Of a stretch of DNA of 64,000 nucleotides, positions 60,829 to 64,000 are shown one piece after another. This DNA is from Sphingosinicella sp. LHD-64 (GTDB lineage Bacteria; Pseudomonadota; Alphaproteobacteria; Sphingomonadales; Sphingomonadaceae). Numbering within the stretch: the first letter of the stretch is position 1; each line of letters starts with the position of its first letter. The position numbers and the translations under genes were made by a program. Below the pieces are notes generated by a model. That model searched no databases. It worked only from the letters and a program-made list of their open reading frames with translations, and had not been told where the DNA came from. Where the stretch lies: assembly GCF_031157375.1 (NCBI RefSeq), contig NZ_JAVIFV010000001.1, forward strand, positions 744,001 to 808,000, in the 5' to 3' direction.

Positions 60829-61455
60829 CTACTGGTCCTGATCGGCGCGACCGACGCCCTCACCGTCCAGATTCTGCGCCACGAACTCCCAGTTGATGAC
60901 GTTGCCGAGCACCTTCTCGGCGAAGGTCGGGCGGGCGTTGCGATAGTCGATATAATAGGCATGCTCCCATACATCGAGGGTGAGCAGCGGCTTCATGCCG
61001 TCATGGACGACCGGCGTGTCGGCATCGTGCAGCGAGGTGACCTCGAGCTTGCCGCCGTTCAGCACCAGCCAGGCCCAGCCGCTGGCGAAGTGGCCGACCG
61101 CCTCGTCCTTCAGCTTGGCGAGCAGCGCATCGGTGCCGCCGAAAGCCTCGTCGATCAGCTGGGCGAGCCTGCCCTCGGGCTTCTGGCCGTTGGCGGGCGC
61201 GAGGCACTGCCAGAAGAAGCTGTGGTTCCAGATCTGGGCAGCATTGTTGAACAGGCCCTTGTCGCCGCGCTCCTTCGCGACCTGGATGACCTGAGAGAGC
61301 GACGCGCCGCCGAGCTCCTTCTCGTCGATCCAGCCGTTGACCTTGTCGACATAGGCCTTGTGGTGCTTGCCGTGGTGATAGTCGAAGGTCTCGGCCGACA
61401 TGAATTCACCGAGCGCGTCCTTGGGATAGGGGAGATCGGGCAGCCTGAACGCCAT
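60829..61455 (-). CDS. sodB: superoxide dismutase [Fe]
   Basis: 208 aa. The metal ligands are in HHGKHHKAYVDKVN (first His), WNHSFFWQCLAP (second His), and LDVWEHAYYIDYRN (Asp and His). The residues around them, such as AQIWNHSFFW, fit the Fe form; an Mn or cambialistic form cannot be excluded. Cytoplasmic superoxide removal. ATG 61455 follows AGAAGGATTG. A stand-alone gene. Confidence 0.95.
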   Translation of the reverse strand: MAFRLPDLPYPKDALGEFMSAETFDYHHGKHHKAYVDKVNGWIDEKELGGASLSQVIQVAKERGDKGLFNNAAQIWNHSFFWQCLAPANGQKPEGRLAQLIDEAFGGTDALLAKLKDEAVGHFASGWAWLVLNGGKLEVTSLHDADTPVVHDGMKPLLTLDVWEHAYYIDYRNARPTFAEKVLGNVINWEFVAQNLDGEGVGRADQDQ

Positions 61456-61579
61456 GGAAAACAATCCTTCTGGTTGCGGACCGCCGGGGTTGACGGTCCG
61501 TCGGGGAGGAGTGCCCATTAGCCAAGCGCCGCCGGCCGTGGCAACGGCCGGCTCGCCGATCGTACGAGACGGATGACGC

Positions 61580-62134
61580 CTAGCGCCGGACGACCCGGAA
61601 ACGCTGCAATTCGACGCGGGGTTCCTGCCATTCCGGGCTGAGCTCCGCCGCCCGGCGATAGTCGTTATAGGCCTCGCGGACATTGCCGAGCGTCTCGTTG
61701 GCCATCGCCCGCCCGTAATGGGCCAGCTCCGGCCGCATCGTGTTGCGCTCCAGCGAGGCCGTGAACAGCGGCAAGGCGTCGCCGGCATTCTCCTGCCGCA
61801 TCAGCGCGGCGCCCTTGTTGAGATAGGCCTCGGCCTGAGCCGGGTCCATCGCGATCGCCATGTCGAAATCGGCAATCGCACGCTCGGTCAGGCCGCGGCG
61901 CATGAACAGGATCCCGCGGTTGACATGGGTGGCGACCATGTCCGCTCGGCTCAACGCTTCGTCGCGCAGCGCGGTGTTGCAGCGGCCGAGATCGTCGGCG
62001 CTGGGCGTGAGCGCCGAATCCGCGGCCTCGTAGCAGAGCCTGGCGCTGCTGCTGCCGATCACCTGGACGCTCGCGGCGGCGGGAACGGAAATGACCGCAA
62101 GCAAGGCGGCCGCAAGGAGCTTTCGAGCAGTCAC
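61580..62134 (-). CDS. exported tetratricopeptide-repeat protein
   Basis: 184 aa. It has a signal peptide (about residues 1-21; LLAAALLAVISVPAAASV) and three TPR units (about 68-170; ATHVNRGILFMRRGLTERAIADFDMAIAMDP, AEAYLNKGAALMRQENAGDALPLFTASLE). A start at GTG 62134 is chosen because GGGGGAG lies 6 bases before it; a TTG at 62149 would overlap that site. It probably scaffolds a periplasmic complex. Partner unknown. Confidence 0.8.
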   Translation of the reverse strand: MTARKLLAAALLAVISVPAAASVQVIGSSSARLCYEAADSALTPSADDLGRCNTALRDEALSRADMVATHVNRGILFMRRGLTERAIADFDMAIAMDPAQAEAYLNKGAALMRQENAGDALPLFTASLERNTMRPELAHYGRAMANETLGNVREAYNDYRRAAELSPEWQEPRVELQRFRVVRR

Positions 62135-62223
62135 GATCGACTCCCCCAATTGTCAGCCCACGCGCCGGTTATAGCACCGGCGCCCCATTCGTACCATCAT
62201 ATGAACCGCGATCTTCGAGGAGG

Positions 62224-63153
62224 TCAGGCGGCCGGCTGATACGCGCCTTCGATCCAGCCGCGCCCCGCTTCGAGCCGGCCGACTTCGCGCTGCGCCATGC
62301 CGGCGACCAGCAGGCTGCCGCTGTCCGCCGCGTCTTCGAACAGAGCGATCCGCGCGTCGAGCGTCGCTGCCGCCCCGGCACGGGCGTGCAGCGCGCACCA
62401 GCGCACCCGGTCGCTCGGATGGCTGCGCGCGAACTCGGCCAGCAGATCCGTCCCTTCCTCGCCGCCATAATGTGCAGCGAGCGCCAGCATCGGCTCGAGT
62501 GACGTACGCGTCATGATCCGCTCGATCGTGCCGTCCCGGACATTGAAGCCGTACTGGTCGCGGAAGATCGCGGCGTGCGCGGTCTCGAGAATGTTGATCG
62601 AGACCGACATCTCGTCGGCCGGAAGCTGGTCGTGCACGTCGCGATGGGCGCGGTAGAGCATCACCTTGCCGGGATCGAGCTTTGACCGCTCGATGAACCT
62701 CAGGTCCACCTTCTCGCCCGGAATGCCGACGACTTTCTCATAATCATATTCGTAATAGTCGCTCCAATAGCCCGGCCCCAGATAGCCGACGGTCAGGAAC
62801 GAGAAATTGTGGTCGTGCGGCTTGTGGTAGAAAAAGGGGTCGGTGCCGCTGTGGCGGACCATGCTGTCGTTGAGTGCCGGCCAGAAATTGGCGCGGATGA
62901 CGAAGCGTTGCGCGCTCGCATGGAGCAGCACCACCTGGGCGGTATAGTGATTGTCGCGGACCTGGCCGAGGCAGCGCTGCTTCAGTTCGGCGATCATGAG
63001 GTCGGCGAGGAAGCGGCGGTTGTTGGCGAGCTTCTTCAGCTCATGCCCCCAGGCGCAGAACCCGTCCTCGTCCCGGGGATCGAAAGGGCCCGTCTCGAGC
63101 CGCTCGACCAGCTCGCCGAGCTCGCAGCTCTCCTCCGTCGGGCAATCGATCAC
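62224..63153 (-). CDS. hypothetical protein, cupin-like plus HEAT-like repeats
   Basis: About 309 aa, not recognised. The middle (about residues 80-185; HKPHDHNFSFLTVGYLGPGY, LDPGKVMLYRAHRDVHDQLP) has His-rich beta-strand patterns of a cupin or dioxygenase-like fold that could bind a metal. The C-terminal third (from about 215) resembles HEAT or armadillo helices. A GTG at 63153 overlaps the stop of the upstream gene (GTGA); a GTG at 63162 is an alternative. It pairs with the upstream gene, which has similar architecture. Confidence 0.6.
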   Translation of the reverse strand: MIDCPTEESCELGELVERLETGPFDPRDEDGFCAWGHELKKLANNRRFLADLMIAELKQRCLGQVRDNHYTAQVVLLHASAQRFVIRANFWPALNDSMVRHSGTDPFFYHKPHDHNFSFLTVGYLGPGYWSDYYEYDYEKVVGIPGEKVDLRFIERSKLDPGKVMLYRAHRDVHDQLPADEMSVSINILETAHAAIFRDQYGFNVRDGTIERIMTRTSLEPMLALAAHYGGEEGTDLLAEFARSHPSDRVRWCALHARAGAAATLDARIALFEDAADSGSLLVAGMAQREVGRLEAGRGWIEGAYQPAA

Positions 63154-64000
63154 GCGCGGCACAGCAGACCCTCCTGATCGGCGGTCGCCTCCGGAAAGAA
63201 CAGGTCGAGCGTCTGGCCGGCCGCCGCGCGGACCTCCGGGTGCGGATCGCGTGCCGCCAGTCGCCGGAGCGCGGGAAGCGCGGCGTTGGCATCCATCGCG
63301 AGCATCTCGCGCATGATGTGCCAGCGGGTGTAGAACTGGGGCATTGCGCCCAGCAGCTCCTCGAAGAGCGGGAACGCATCCTGACGCTCCATCGTGCGCA
63401 GCAGCGACACCATGAGCTGGATGCGCGAGCTCGCCTCGTCGGTGCTGCTCGTCCCGATGAGCGCGAGCGTCCGGCTGTCATATTCGGCGGCGAGCGGCGC
63501 GGCGCCGGTGCGCACCAGCGCCTGGAAATAGACCATGTCGCTGGTGGCGTGCTCGATGACGAAGCTCTGGCGGCGGCCGTCGATCACGATCTCCTCGCCA
63601 TCCTCGATCCGCCGGCGGCCGACGAGGCGGGCCGTGCCGGCCTCGGACGCGACGAAATTCTCGCCGATCCGTGGCGCCTCCCAGAAGGAGAGCGTGGCGC
63701 CGCCCGCCTTCACGTAGCGAAACAGGGTGACGAGGCCCGAAAAGCCGATCGACGTCGCCCCGCGCGGGCCGGCCTTCTTGGCGGCGAGCATCTCGACGCC
63801 GGTCACGCCCATTGCAAGCGACAGATCGTCATTGTGGAACAGGAGGAGACCGGTGTGGATCTCGCTCGTCGCCGGCTGGAAGGGCGGACGAAAGAAGCCG
63901 TCGGCGCGGCTGGAGGCGATGAGGTCGCGCACCAGCGCCGAAAGATCGTCGCCGCGATCCAGGAAGCGGCGGGCGGCCGCGAGCACCGCCTCGGGCGTGC
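63150..64000 (-). CDS. hypothetical protein, cupin-like plus HEAT-like repeats (5' end cut)
   Basis: Partial: the frame is open to the right edge, and no start can be fixed; a GTG at 63986 is possible. About 280 residues are visible. A beta-rich part (SEIHTGLLLFHNDDLSLAMGVTGVEML; TLSFWEAP; RLVGRRRIEDGEEIVIDGRR) is followed by helical HEAT-like units (TMERQDAFPLFEELLGAM, LPALRRLAARDPHPEVRAAAGQ). Not recognised. The arrangement resembles the downstream gene, which overlaps by 4 bases; the two may form a complex. Confidence 0.6.
   Translation of the reverse strand, partial: TPEAVLAAARRFLDRGDDLSALVRDLIASSRADGFFRPPFQPATSEIHTGLLLFHNDDLSLAMGVTGVEMLAAKKAGPRGATSIGFSGLVTLFRYVKAGGATLSFWEAPRIGENFVASEAGTARLVGRRRIEDGEEIVIDGRRQSFVIEHATSDMVYFQALVRTGAAPLAAEYDSRTLALIGTSSTDEASSRIQLMVSLLRTMERQDAFPLFEELLGAMPQFYTRWHIMREMLAMDANAALPALRRLAARDPHPEVRAAAGQTLDLFFPEATADQEGLLCRA

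Overview
The window is a chromosomal segment of a GC-rich alphaproteobacterium, most likely a sphingomonad (Sphingomonadales). The evidence is the RpoB/RpoC, NusG and ribosomal protein sequences, the conserved blocks ffh-rpsP-rimM-trmD-rplS and dapF-mtaB-ftsY-yciB, several TonB-dependent receptors, and the palindromic repeats of the CGTCATCCCGG...CCGGGATGACG and CGTCATTGCGAG...CAATGACG types. No rRNA, tRNA, CRISPR array, insertion sequence or phage gene was found.

Layout. 1-2.05 kb (minus): a LysM lipoprotein cut by the left edge and an EAL phosphodiesterase. 2.4-4.6 kb (plus): secE, nusG, rplK, rplA, then a strong terminator. 4.7-8.7 kb: accessory genes (membrane protein, LysR, two pirins, an OsmC-like protein, a 23-aa membrane peptide). 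9.0-10.0 kb: rplJ-rplL with its own promoter, a possible L10 leader and a terminator. 10.2-33.2 kb: about 23 kb of accessory genes separate rplL from rpoB. They include a LysR/TonB-receptor pair with a shared palindrome, a thioesterase, a methionine operon (aspartokinase-homoserine dehydrogenase fusion, metX, metB) behind a candidate S-adenosylmethionine riboswitch, two acyltransferase-like membrane proteins, a SARP-like/hydrolase fusion, an ArsR/Old Yellow Enzyme pair, hydrolases, a PAS histidine kinase, a beta-propeller protein, and an iron-regulated siderophore receptor with a PepSY protein. 33.2-42.1 kb: rpoB and rpoC from a good promoter to a terminator. 42.2-47 kb: glycosyltransferase, DUF2218, PadR with triple operators, and an S9B peptidase. 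47.1-53.1 kb (minus): ffh, rpsP (with a very long acidic tail), rimM, then two intruding genes, trmD, rplS. 53.3-55.2 kb: CHASE3 hybrid kinase. 55.3-60.7 kb (plus): dapF, mtaB, ftsY, yciB and a two-gene ABC exporter, mostly joined by 4-nt overlaps. 60.8-64 kb (minus): sodB, a TPR protein and two unrecognised HEAT-like proteins, the last cut by the right edge.

Main points of interest: (1) a four-helix RNA element in front of the methionine operon that looks like a compact member of the SAM-I/SAM-IV riboswitch clan, controlling an aspartokinase-homoserine dehydrogenase fusion that has no ACT domains; (2) a palindromic repeat inserted in frame into mtaB, so that about 42 residues of repeat-encoded peptide are translated between the two enzyme domains; (3) the normally compact rplKA-rplJL-rpoBC cluster broken by 4.4 kb and 23 kb of accessory genes, each part having its own terminator or promoter; (4) a probably leaderless siderophore receptor mRNA with a Fur-like box over the start codon.
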